Positions 24,400-32,299 of a stretch of 38,054 bases of DNA are shown here, piece by piece. The stretch is from assembly GCA_029210695.1 (NCBI GenBank), contig JARGFH010000036.1, forward strand, positions 1 through 38,054. The letters run 5' to 3'. The notes under the pieces were generated by a model, which searched no databases, was not told the DNA's origin, and saw only the letters and a list, made by a program, of their open reading frames with translations. Source of the DNA: Acidimicrobiia bacterium. Its GTDB lineage: Bacteria; Actinomycetota; Acidimicrobiia; Spongiisociales; JAHEDJ01. A program made the position numbers and the translations under genes. Every line of letters starts with the position of its first letter. The stretch's first letter is position 1.

Positions 24400-24412
24400 T
24401 TAGCCATGCTAA
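24400..24412 (-). promoter_or_regulatory. MarR operator over the -10 box
   Basis: TTAGC-ATG-GCTAA (minus strand) is a perfect 5-bp inverted repeat with 3-bp spacer, typical of MarR sites. It includes TAGCAT, a TAnnnT -10 hexamer, 12-24 bp before the regulator's ATG. Confidence 0.65.
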
Positions 24413-24438
24413 TCAAAAAGGAGCAGCGCGAGGTTGGC

Positions 24439-24510
24439 ATGTTCGGCGAACTGGACGACAATGGCGGCGACGCGGCTTTGCCGCTCGCTTCAGGAGGTAT
24501 TGATCGATGA
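24439..24510 (+). CDS. Small ORF coupled to the YLDPGSGS protein
   Basis: A 23-codon frame (MFGELDDNGGDAALPLASGG then IDR) whose TGA overlaps the ATG of the next gene (ATGA). A GAGG motif lies 5 nt before its ATG. An in-frame ATG at 24406, inside the MarR operator, would make it 34 residues. No homology is recognised; it might be a leader peptide or chance. Confidence 0.3.
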   Translation: MFGELDDNGGDAALPLASGGIDR

Positions 24511-24689
24511 TCGTCGGATACTTGGATCCAGGCTCTGGCAGTTTGCTGCTGCAAGCCATGCTTGGAGGCCTCGCCGGCCTCGCCGTCGCCTTCAAAGCGT
24601 GGAAGAGCAGATTCTCGATTTCTCGTCAGTTGTCCAAGCTGGAGAAAGAAGTAGAAGCACCGGTGGACGAGACCCCACTCGGGTCCTGA
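24507..24689 (+). CDS. Small membrane protein with YLDPGSGS motif
   Basis: A 60-residue protein: the motif YLDPGSGS, then a hydrophobic helix LLLQAMLGGLAGLAVAFKAW (residues about 13-32), and a charged tail. I recall small proteins with a Y(L/I)DPG(S/T)GS start next to sulfatase-like and glycosyl or methyl transfer genes in many bacteria; their function is unknown. The start is firm: AGGAGG (24492-24497) lies 9 nt before the ATG. It precedes the methyltransferase by only 7 bp, so both are one operon. Confidence 0.75.
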   Translation: MIVGYLDPGSGSLLLQAMLGGLAGLAVAFKAWKSRFSISRQLSKLEKEVEAPVDETPLGS

Positions 24690-24696
24690 CGACCGC

Positions 24697-26070
24697 ATGA
24701 TCTCCGCCGACCCGGGTTCGTTTCGCGATCCGGCCTCGCAGATCTTCATCGACGGTACGCGAGTCCTGCGCACTCTCGACGAGCGCGGTCTCGAGGCCTG
24801 GCGGGCACTGGCCGGGACTGACTTCCTCGAGAGGGCGGTTACAGACAGCAAGATCATTGCCTCCACCGAGATAGTTGATCCACCCGCAGGCGCCGCCGGC
24901 GCGCTGGAGCATCCTCGCCTGCCCTTGATCACCTACCCGTACGAGTGGACCTTTTCGATGCTCAAGGACGCCGCACTCCTTCAGTTGGATCTGCTGGAAG
25001 GCGCACTCGGTTCCGGATTGACGATCAAGGATGCAACTCCCTTCAATATTCAGTTCGTGGACGGCAGTCCGATGTTCATCGACATCGGATCATTCGAGCG
25101 ATATCAACCCGGTGAGCCGTGGATCGGCTATCGCCAGTTCACCAGGCAGTTCCTCTTCCCACTCATGCTGCGGGCCTGGAGTGGTGTTCCCTTTCAACCC
25201 TGGATGCGCGGCGACATGGAAGGTCCGACCGCCGCCCATATGCGGAGCCTCTTGCCGTGGTGGCGAAGAATCCAACCCCGCGTTCTCCTCCATGTGGTGC
25301 TCCAGGCGCGGATGGAGGAGCGGATGTCCGGTAAGGCGGTTCGCGACGATCTCAGGCGGGCCGGATTCTCTGCCGACTTGATCCTCGCCAACGTGAGGAA
25401 ACTCCGCCGCCTCGTCGAATCGTTGCAGTGGGATCCCGAAGATGACGGATGGTCTGACTACCACGCCTGCACCCATGTGGAGCGGGATCGGGCCACCAAG
25501 GGCGAGTTCCTCGAGAGCGTCCTTCAGCGCGTGGAACCCGGCAGGGTGCTCGATGTTGGGGCCAACGACGGCTACTTCTCTCAGATCGTGGCCGGCCGTG
25601 GCGCACACGCCATCGCGGTCGACGGCGACGAGGCCGTTCTCGACCACCTGCACCGGCGTGGGACCGGGAAGGCCTTGTCAATCGTGGTGGGCGACCTCGC
25701 CAATCCATCGCCATCGCAGGGATGGGCCGGTGCGGAACGCCCATCGTTGTTCGAACGGGCCCGCCCGGACCTGGTTATCGCCTACGGTCTCATCCACCAT
25801 CTGATCTACTCGGCCAGCATCCCACCGCGCAGGGTCATGGAGTGGCTGCGCAGCTTCGACTGCCCGGTTGTGGTCGAGTTCGTCTCACCTTCAGACGAGA
25901 TGGTCGCCAAGCTCATCGGCAACAAGCTGGCCGAGGAGCTTCACGAAGGACGGGATGAAGATGCCTTCAGGGAGATCATCGCCGGCCTCTTCGAGATCAG
26001 AGACGAACGGAAGCTCGGGTCGGACACCCGCCTGCTGTTCGAACTGCATCCCCGGGAGGTCAGTCGTTGA
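24697..26070 (+). CDS. SAM-dependent methyltransferase with N-terminal kinase-like region
   Basis: A 457-residue protein in two parts. The N-terminal half (about 1-240) includes IKDATPFNIQFVDG and FIDIGSF, which resemble the catalytic D-x4-N and D-x-G loops of kinase-fold proteins such as phosphotransferases. The C-terminal half (about 270-450) has a class I methyltransferase fold: motif I VLDVGANDGYF, the acidic end of strand 2 AVDGDEA, and a later VIAYGLIHHL motif. The substrate is unknown. It is downstream of the YLDPGSGS gene and convergent with the sulfatase gene, with an 11-bp overlap of coding ends. A role in modifying an envelope glycan or lipid is an inference from these neighbours. 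Confidence 0.78.
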   Translation: MISADPGSFRDPASQIFIDGTRVLRTLDERGLEAWRALAGTDFLERAVTDSKIIASTEIVDPPAGAAGALEHPRLPLITYPYEWTFSMLKDAALLQLDLLEGALGSGLTIKDATPFNIQFVDGSPMFIDIGSFERYQPGEPWIGYRQFTRQFLFPLMLRAWSGVPFQPWMRGDMEGPTAAHMRSLLPWWRRIQPRVLLHVVLQARMEERMSGKAVRDDLRRAGFSADLILANVRKLRRLVESLQWDPEDDGWSDYHACTHVERDRATKGEFLESVLQRVEPGRVLDVGANDGYFSQIVAGRGAHAIAVDGDEAVLDHLHRRGTGKALSIVVGDLANPSPSQGWAGAERPSLFERARPDLVIAYGLIHHLIYSASIPPRRVMEWLRSFDCPVVVEFVSPSDEMVAKLIGNKLAEELHEGRDEDAFREIIAGLFEIRDERKLGSDTRLLFELHPREVSR

Positions 26071-28528
26071 AGGTCGCCGGATCGCTGATCGCGTAATCCC
26101 CGAATTCCGCTACGACCGTCAACCGGTCGAGCCCATCCGGCACCGAGCCGGCGTCGATCTCGAATGAGAATCCCGACCGGAGAAGATCGTCACTCTTGTA
26201 CCACCTCACAACGTTCGGGTTGTCGAGATTGGGTGGGCCGTACGCAACGAGTGAGTCGCCGGCAAAGACGTAGAACCGGTCGGCGGTGACCTTCCGGCTG
26301 ACATCGGCCGCCCAACCGACCACGTGCCAGCCGGACTCGGTTCTCGTCACCTCGTCCACCTGAAGACGCCGGTTGCCCTCGTCCTGCAGTGCGAGCACGT
26401 GCCCGTCGTCTGCGATGTACTCGAGGTTCACGTCGTCCGCCGATCCGGTCAGCCATCCTGAACCGTCCGGTATCGGGACGAGGATGGTGAGTTCGTTCGC
26501 TCCGTCCGTCATCAGATCTTCTGCGACGAGCCCCCGGATCTGCCCACCGCTGGGAGTGTCCCGGGAGATGAATCCGGCCCCCGCCACCCGTCCGTTTACC
26601 GCGATGAGAATGTCGTCGCCTTCAACGTCGGTGGGCAGCTCGAGCCGGCCGGTGATCAGGGTTTGGACCATGCCGGACCGGCGATCGACCGAGGCGAGTG
26701 CATTGGCGTGATCGAGCGACCAGCGCACCTCGTCGCTGGCTTCCGGGCTGAGTTCGACCACCGGTGTGCCGACGAGTTCGCGGTATGGCCCTACCGCGGC
26801 GATCTCCGTCCAACTGTCCTGACCGGGTACCCATTGGTGGTTGCGGGCGACTTGCTCGAAGAGGACCGAGACGTCGGTGCTCGCGCCCTCCGTGCTGCAG
26901 CACCAGTGGATGATCGTGTGAGGGCGGTCGGTGCTTTCGATGTCCAGCAACGACATGCCGTCGAGCTCCCAGTCGCTGGAGATGTCCAGGGCGTCGATGA
27001 TGGTCGGGAGGATGTCGATTGTGAAGGCCGGCTCATCCCGGGTCATTCCTTCGGTTTGGCCGGGGTATTTCACGAACAACGGAACCCGGTAGAGGTCATC
27101 GCGGTTGTTCTCGTACGGCCACCGTCTGTGCTCGCCGGGGACGAATGAGGCACCGTGGTCGGCCACCACGATGATCATGGCATCATCCCAGCTGCCCGTC
27201 TCTGCCAGTCGGTCGAAGAGCGATCCGAGCATCGTATCGAGGAACCCCAGCTGGTAGAGGTGCCGCTGGAAACCGAGCCGGGTGATGTTGGGGTCGACAT
27301 CCCAGAACCCCGACCCCTGGACACCGTCGACCTCGCTGTATTGCTCCGGCCGCTCGTAGTGGGTTCCCGACGGGTTGACGACCCAGGGCACATGAGGGGA
27401 TTTCAGATGGGCGTAGTGGACCGTCGGTGGGGCGTCTTCGGTAACACCATTGATGATCCGCTGAATCCAGTCGATCCACTCGCTTCGGACACCGGCCTTG
27501 GGAACGGGAAAGTCGTCGACGGCGACGGGTGACGCCGATGGGTTGTTCTCCTGACCGAGGAACCCCTTCCAGGTGTTGTCGATGCTGGGGAGGTTGTCAC
27601 GTGCCCCGGCGGGGAGGGAGAGATGTCCGTACACCACGCCCGTATCGCGGACCAGCGAGGCGAATCGGGCCGGGGCCCTCCCGGCATAGTCCTCGCATAC
27701 ATCTTCCGGGCAGAGGTCGGCTACCCATTCGATCACGTGCATCTCATAGGCGCTGCCTAGCAGGGTGAATAGGTTGTCCGGATGGTCTATCGCCGACGGG
27801 CTGAGATCCTTGCTTCCGAAACGTCCCGTCAGCGCGGCCGGGACGCTCTGCGTTGTGGCGATGGAGGCGGACAGTGCGTTCCGGTACCAGGTGCCGGAAT
27901 TCGCCAGACGGGCGAAGTTCGGGAAAAGCGTTTCGTTGATCGAACCGTCCATGTTCATCATCGAGGCGGTTGGGAACTCATCGAGTTGTATGAAGACGAT
28001 CGAATGCGGTTGACCGACGCGGCTGGTGTCGATCGAAGCGGCGGCGGCGGGTTGTTCCCAGATGAGCCGGGACGTGGCGGAGAACACCAGGAAGAGAACG
28101 AGCACGGCCGGAAGTGCCAGCGAGAATAGAACCAGTGTTCCTTCGATTCTCTTGCGCAGGATGATCAAGACCGAGGCGATCACCAGGGTCAAAATGATCG
28201 CGCCGACGGTGCCGTCCGGTACCGCCTGCCGGCTGATCACCAGACCTAGCGCTGCTCCGCCCAGCCCTACGAAGGTTATGTAGACGCGGGTGGCCGTCCG
28301 GGATCCGATCTTCTCTGCCAAGCCTAGGAACAGGAGACCGATGAGCGGCGGAACCAACGTGATCATCAGCGCAAATAGAACGATCTGCGACTTGCTGGCT
28401 CGATTGGCGACAAAGACCTCTGGATTCTTTCCGTAGAGATCGAGAAGGGGCGCGGCAACGGCCGCGGCGCTGAGCGCGCAGATGACAAGAAAGCGGTGCC
28501 AGAGTCGGCGTCTGTTGATTCGGCTCAT
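26060..28528 (-). CDS. Membrane sulfatase/alkaline phosphatase superfamily enzyme
   Basis: A large (822-residue) protein with about five N-terminal membrane helices (residues about 12-150) and an extracellular sulfatase-like domain (about 170-560). The metal-binding start IVFIQLDEFP, the nucleophile region SASIATTQSVPAALTG (Thr as probable nucleophile, like LtaS-type enzymes), and IIVVADHGASFVPGEHRRWP are all present. The C-terminal 250 residues form beta-rich domains of unknown role. Such enzymes transfer phosphoglycerol or phosphoethanolamine groups or hydrolyse sulfate esters. I prefer the ATG at 28528; a GTG at 28534 is the alternative. It overlaps the end of the methyltransferase gene. 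Confidence 0.82.
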   Translation of the reverse strand: MSRINRRRLWHRFLVICALSAAAVAAPLLDLYGKNPEVFVANRASKSQIVLFALMITLVPPLIGLLFLGLAEKIGSRTATRVYITFVGLGGAALGLVISRQAVPDGTVGAIILTLVIASVLIILRKRIEGTLVLFSLALPAVLVLFLVFSATSRLIWEQPAAAASIDTSRVGQPHSIVFIQLDEFPTASMMNMDGSINETLFPNFARLANSGTWYRNALSASIATTQSVPAALTGRFGSKDLSPSAIDHPDNLFTLLGSAYEMHVIEWVADLCPEDVCEDYAGRAPARFASLVRDTGVVYGHLSLPAGARDNLPSIDNTWKGFLGQENNPSASPVAVDDFPVPKAGVRSEWIDWIQRIINGVTEDAPPTVHYAHLKSPHVPWVVNPSGTHYERPEQYSEVDGVQGSGFWDVDPNITRLGFQRHLYQLGFLDTMLGSLFDRLAETGSWDDAMIIVVADHGASFVPGEHRRWPYENNRDDLYRVPLFVKYPGQTEGMTRDEPAFTIDILPTIIDALDISSDWELDGMSLLDIESTDRPHTIIHWCCSTEGASTDVSVLFEQVARNHQWVPGQDSWTEIAAVGPYRELVGTPVVELSPEASDEVRWSLDHANALASVDRRSGMVQTLITGRLELPTDVEGDDILIAVNGRVAGAGFISRDTPSGGQIRGLVAEDLMTDGANELTILVPIPDGSGWLTGSADDVNLEYIADDGHVLALQDEGNRRLQVDEVTRTESGWHVVGWAADVSRKVTADRFYVFAGDSLVAYGPPNLDNPNVVRWYKSDDLLRSGFSFEIDAGSVPDGLDRLTVVAEFGDYAISDPATFND

Positions 28529-28602
28529 CGGCACCGCCGAATGGTACCGGTTGCAGGCGTCAATCAGACAACGTGCCGTCGACCCGAAATGCGCAAAGCA
28601 AG

Positions 28603-28626
28603 CGGTTCGGGCTCAGCCCTGAACCG
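28603..28626. promoter_or_regulatory. Hairpin between the sulfatase gene and oleA
   Basis: CGGTTCGGGC pairs with GCCC-T-GAACCG around the loop TCA (one bulged T). It sits in the 180-bp divergent region, upstream of the possible oleA -10 box TATTCT (28669-28674). Regulatory role unknown. Confidence 0.4.
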
Positions 28627-28668
28627 AAAATGATCATGCAGTCGGCCGAAATTGGTCGCGGAGGCCCC

Positions 28669-28674
28669 TATTCT
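28669..28674 (+). promoter_or_regulatory. Possible -10 box of the ole operon
   Basis: TATTCT lies 38 nt before the oleA ATG. The -35 is not clear. It is identical to the -10 hexamer of tRNA-Asn. Confidence 0.35.
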
Positions 28675-28712
28675 GCGACAATCGCCTTTGCCCGCCTCCC
28701 GAAAGACCCTTG

Positions 28713-29732
28713 ATGTCCGGCAACGCCGCCTTCAATCTGATCGACACTGCCATTGTCTCCGTTGCTCATGTGGATGCACCGGAGGTGGTTACTTCCGCAG
28801 AATTCGACGAGATCCTTGCCGAGACCTACGAGCGGGTCGGCGCTCAACCGGGACTTCTCGAGAGCCTCGCCGGCATCCGTGAGCGCCGCTGGTGGCCCGA
28901 AGGGCATCTTTTCACCGATGCAGCTGCCGCAGCCGGAGCAAAGGCGATCGAGGCCAGCGGCGTCCGGGTCGAAGAGATCGGCTTGCTGATCGACACTTCG
29001 GTCTGCCGCGATCGGCTCGAACCGTCTTCCGCGGTCACGGTCCACAATGCGCTCGATCTCCCCAGCTGGTGTCTCAATTTCGACCTCTCCAACGCCTGCC
29101 TCGGGTTCGTCAATGCACTCCAGGTGGCCGGCAACATGATCGACGCCGGACAGATCAACTATGCCCTGATCGTCGACGGCGAGGGCAGCCGCCTCATTCA
29201 GCAGAGAACCCTGGAACGGCTCTCGAGTCCCGATGCGACCATGGCCGACCTCTTCGCCGAATTCGCATCGCTGACGCTCGGCTCGGGAGGGGCCGCCGCA
29301 GTCGTTGGACGGCACTCTGAGAACCCCGGGAGCCACAAGGTGGTTGGTGGGGTGGCCAGGGCTGACACGAGTCACCACAACCTGTGTATCGGGGATATGA
29401 ACCAGATGCGTACGGATACCAGAGGTCTTCTGGATGCCGGACTGCAGGTCTCCAAGCTGGGCTGGATCGATGCAGAGGAGCGGGGCTGGCTGGAGGTCGA
29501 CCGCTACATCGTCCATCAGATCTCACTGGTGCACACGACGATGCTGTGTGAGCACCTGGGAATAGACATGGCCAAGGTTCCGCTCACGTTCCCGTACCTC
29601 GGCAACGTCGGCCCGGCGTCGATTCCCATCACTCTGTCCCGGGAAGCCGACTCACTCCTGGCCGGGGATAAAGTCCTCCTGATGGGGATGGGGTCCGGCA
29701 TCAATGCATCGGTGATTGAACTGGTCTGGTGA
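28713..29732 (+). CDS. oleA: OleA, acyl-CoA head-to-head condensing thiolase
   Basis: OleA joins two fatty acyl-CoA molecules by non-decarboxylative Claisen condensation to a 2-alkyl-3-keto acid. The 339-residue thiolase-fold protein has the catalytic Cys129 in DLSNACLGF, His268 in VHQIS, Asn298 in LGNVGPAS and the OleA-specific Glu103 in RDRLEPSS. The spacing Glu to Cys (26) and His to Asn (30) equals that of the characterised Xanthomonas OleA (E117/C143, H285/N315), which separates it from ordinary FabH. I chose the ATG at 28713; a TTG at 28710 is directly before it. It is the first gene of the ole operon and overlaps oleBC by 4 bp (GTGA). Confidence 0.93.
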   Translation: MSGNAAFNLIDTAIVSVAHVDAPEVVTSAEFDEILAETYERVGAQPGLLESLAGIRERRWWPEGHLFTDAAAAAGAKAIEASGVRVEEIGLLIDTSVCRDRLEPSSAVTVHNALDLPSWCLNFDLSNACLGFVNALQVAGNMIDAGQINYALIVDGEGSRLIQQRTLERLSSPDATMADLFAEFASLTLGSGGAAAVVGRHSENPGSHKVVGGVARADTSHHNLCIGDMNQMRTDTRGLLDAGLQVSKLGWIDAEERGWLEVDRYIVHQISLVHTTMLCEHLGIDMAKVPLTFPYLGNVGPASIPITLSREADSLLAGDKVLLMGMGSGINASVIELVW

Positions 29733-32299
29733 CCGCCGGTTCGACGTCGCCGGCCGCACTTCCTCCGTCCGGCCTGGCCGGTCTCGAACCCGGGTGGTCG
29801 CGGCTCGTCACGACAGCGGGCCTCGACGGAGCCGGCCGAACCTGGCACGTGCTCGACAACGGTGCGCAAGATCCGACCCTCACCCTGCTGTGTGTGCACG
29901 GCAACCCGACCTGGTCGTATCTCTGGCGTGAGCTGATCGCCGGCGCCCCGCCAACGGTGCGGGTGGTTGCGCCGGATCAGCTCGACATGGGTTTCTCGGA
30001 ACGGACCGGGACGGCTCGCCGGTTTGAGCAGCGGATCGAGGATCTGTGTGCACTGACCGAGGAACTGGGACTGAAGGGACCGGTCGTGACAGTCGCCCAC
30101 GACTGGGGTGGTCCGGTTTCTCTGGGCTGGGCCGAGCGCCATCGCGATCAGATGGCCGGAATCGTGCTGATGAACACGGCCGTGCACCAACCGGGCGGGT
30201 TGACGGCACCCCGGCTGATCCGCATGGTCCGGGCCGGTGGGATCCTGGAGAAAGCCTGCGTTGCGACTCCGACCTTTCTGCGGGGAGCCCTGGCCCTGGC
30301 TCGACCTCGCCTTGCCACGTCCATCCGCGAGGCCTATGAAGCTCCGTACCGCACTTCCGACCGGCGAGCGGGGATCGGCGCCTTCGTCGAGGACATCCCG
30401 CTGAGTGACGATCACCCGACCCGGCGGCCTCTGGATGAGGTTGCCGCCGGCCTCGACCAACTTGGCGAAGTTCCGGCGCTGCTTCTGTGGGGCCCACGCG
30501 ACCCGGTGTTCTCCGAGCGCTATCTGCACGACCTCGTTGCCCGGCTACCGAAGTCCGAGATTCATCGATTCGAGGGTGCCGGTCACCTCGTGACCGAGGA
30601 CGCCGATGTCGCAAGTGCCATTTCCACCTGGGTCCAGGGGCTCGACCGTGCGCCCTTCCCGGTTACACCGATCGCGGATCGAGAACCGCTCTGGGCCGCC
30701 CTCGACCGGCGGAGCGAAGATGCCGCCGTGGCCATCGTCGAGATGGGTTCCGGCGGAGCAGAAGCATCCCTTACGTTTGCAGAACTCAATTCGGATGTGA
30801 GGAGCGTGGCTGCCGGGCTCGCCGAGTTCGGCGTTGAGAAAGGCGATCGGGTCGCCTTGCTGGTTCCACCGGGCATCGACCTGGCCGTCTCTCTCTACGC
30901 CTGCTGGCGGATTGGGGCGGTGGTGGTGGTTGCCGATGCCGGTCTCGGTGCCCGTGGCATGAGCAGGGCACTCGCAGCCGCCAACCCGGACTACCTCATC
31001 GGGGTTCCCCGTGCCCTGGCCGCCGCCCGGACGCTGGGCTGGCCCGGTCTGCGGATTTCAACCGCACCGCTGGGGCCGGCTCTCGTCCGTCTGTTTGATG
31101 TGCGGGCGACCCTCGATGAGCTGCGCAGCCGAGGCAAACGGCGCCCGGCTCCGCCGATGCCGGAGCCCGTCGATGAGGCGGCGATCGCTTTTACGTCCGG
31201 CGCGACGGGGCCTGCCAAGGGAGTTGCGTATCGGCACCACCAGCTTCAGGCCCAGCGTGACGCCCTCGTCGATCTATACGGGATCCATAGCGATGACCGC
31301 CTGGTGGCCGCGTTCGGGCCGTTCGCCCTGTTCGGGCCCGCCATGGGTATAACTTCCGTGGTGCCGGACATGGTTGTTACTGCTCCGGGCAGCCTCACCG
31401 CTCGAGCACTGGCGGAGGCCGTGCAGGCAGTCCGGGCAACGCTCGTCTTCGCCTCTCCCGCCGCGTTGACCAATGCTGCGCTGACGGCAGACGGGGTATC
31501 GGCTGCCGGAGCCGCCGCAATGCAGGGGGTCCGGTTGGTGATGTCGGCGGGGGCACCGGTTCAAGTCGACGTTTTGCGCGGAGCCGTCGCGCTGATGCCG
31601 CGGGCCCAGGCGCGCACTCCCTACGGCATGACCGAGGTTCTGCCCGTCGCGGACATCAGCCTGACGGAAATCGAGGCGGTCGGATCGGGAAATGGAGTAT
31701 GTGTCGGACATCCGGTTCGAGGTGTCGAGGTGGCGATCAGCCCCTTCGGCTCCGGCGCTGAGGAGACGGGCACCCTTACCCACGCCGGCGGCGTCGCAGG
31801 CGAAGTCTGCATCCGGGCCGCGCACATGCGGGACGGTTACGACGGCCTCTGGATGACTCAGCAACTGGCGTCGCAACCGGCCGGTTGGCACCGCAGCGGG
31901 GATGTGGGCCATTTCGATGACGCCGGCCGCCTGTGGATTGAAGGCAGGGTCGGACACATCGTGACGACTGCAGGCGGATTGGTGACTCCGGTCGGGATTG
32001 AGCATTCGGTGACGGCTCTTCCCGATGTTGCGCAAGCGGCTGCAGTCGGGATCGGTCCGGCCGGCACGCAGCAGTTGGTCGTGGTGGTGGTTCCGGTGGC
32101 CGGCCGCCGGCGTCCGGATCTGGCCGATGAGGATCTAGCCGATCGGGTCAGAGCGCGGGTCGGCGCGATCGACGTAGCCGCGGTCCTGACGGTCCCGTCA
32201 CTTCCCGTCGACAAGCGTCACAACTCCAAGATCGATCGTCCCCGGGTCGCCCGTTGGGCAGCGCAGGTACTGGCCGGCGGCCGCTTGGGTCGAATATGA
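29729..32299 (+). CDS. oleBC: OleBC fusion: beta-lactone decarboxylase and beta-lactone synthetase
   Basis: An 856-residue fusion. Residues about 1-300 are OleB, an alpha/beta hydrolase related to haloalkane dehalogenases, with the HGNPTW motif and the nucleophile Asp125 in HDWGGP; it splits the beta-lactone to a cis-alkene and CO2. From about residue 310 on lies OleC, an acyl-adenylate-forming enzyme that cyclises the beta-hydroxy acid to a beta-lactone: the P-loop FTSGATGPAKG (about 488-498), YGMTEVLP, SGDVGHFDDAGRLW and the terminal lysine region RHNSKIDRPR are all intact. Fused oleBC genes are known from actinobacteria. The GTG start overlaps oleA, and the end overlaps oleD (ATGA). Confidence 0.93.
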   Translation: MTAGSTSPAALPPSGLAGLEPGWSRLVTTAGLDGAGRTWHVLDNGAQDPTLTLLCVHGNPTWSYLWRELIAGAPPTVRVVAPDQLDMGFSERTGTARRFEQRIEDLCALTEELGLKGPVVTVAHDWGGPVSLGWAERHRDQMAGIVLMNTAVHQPGGLTAPRLIRMVRAGGILEKACVATPTFLRGALALARPRLATSIREAYEAPYRTSDRRAGIGAFVEDIPLSDDHPTRRPLDEVAAGLDQLGEVPALLLWGPRDPVFSERYLHDLVARLPKSEIHRFEGAGHLVTEDADVASAISTWVQGLDRAPFPVTPIADREPLWAALDRRSEDAAVAIVEMGSGGAEASLTFAELNSDVRSVAAGLAEFGVEKGDRVALLVPPGIDLAVSLYACWRIGAVVVVADAGLGARGMSRALAAANPDYLIGVPRALAAARTLGWPGLRISTAPLGPALVRLFDVRATLDELRSRGKRRPAPPMPEPVDEAAIAFTSGATGPAKGVAYRHHQLQAQRDALVDLYGIHSDDRLVAAFGPFALFGPAMGITSVVPDMVVTAPGSLTARALAEAVQAVRATLVFASPAALTNAALTADGVSAAGAAAMQGVRLVMSAGAPVQVDVLRGAVALMPRAQARTPYGMTEVLPVADISLTEIEAVGSGNGVCVGHPVRGVEVAISPFGSGAEETGTLTHAGGVAGEVCIRAAHMRDGYDGLWMTQQLASQPAGWHRSGDVGHFDDAGRLWIEGRVGHIVTTAGGLVTPVGIEHSVTALPDVAQAAAVGIGPAGTQQLVVVVVPVAGRRRPDLADEDLADRVRARVGAIDVAAVLTVPSLPVDKRHNSKIDRPRVARWAAQVLAGGRLGRI

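Noticed and set aside
29516-30529. Long minus-strand frame (337 codons) inside oleA/oleBC
   Set aside because: Rich in Arg, Pro and Gly with no motif; the opposite strand carries the OleB catalytic residues.
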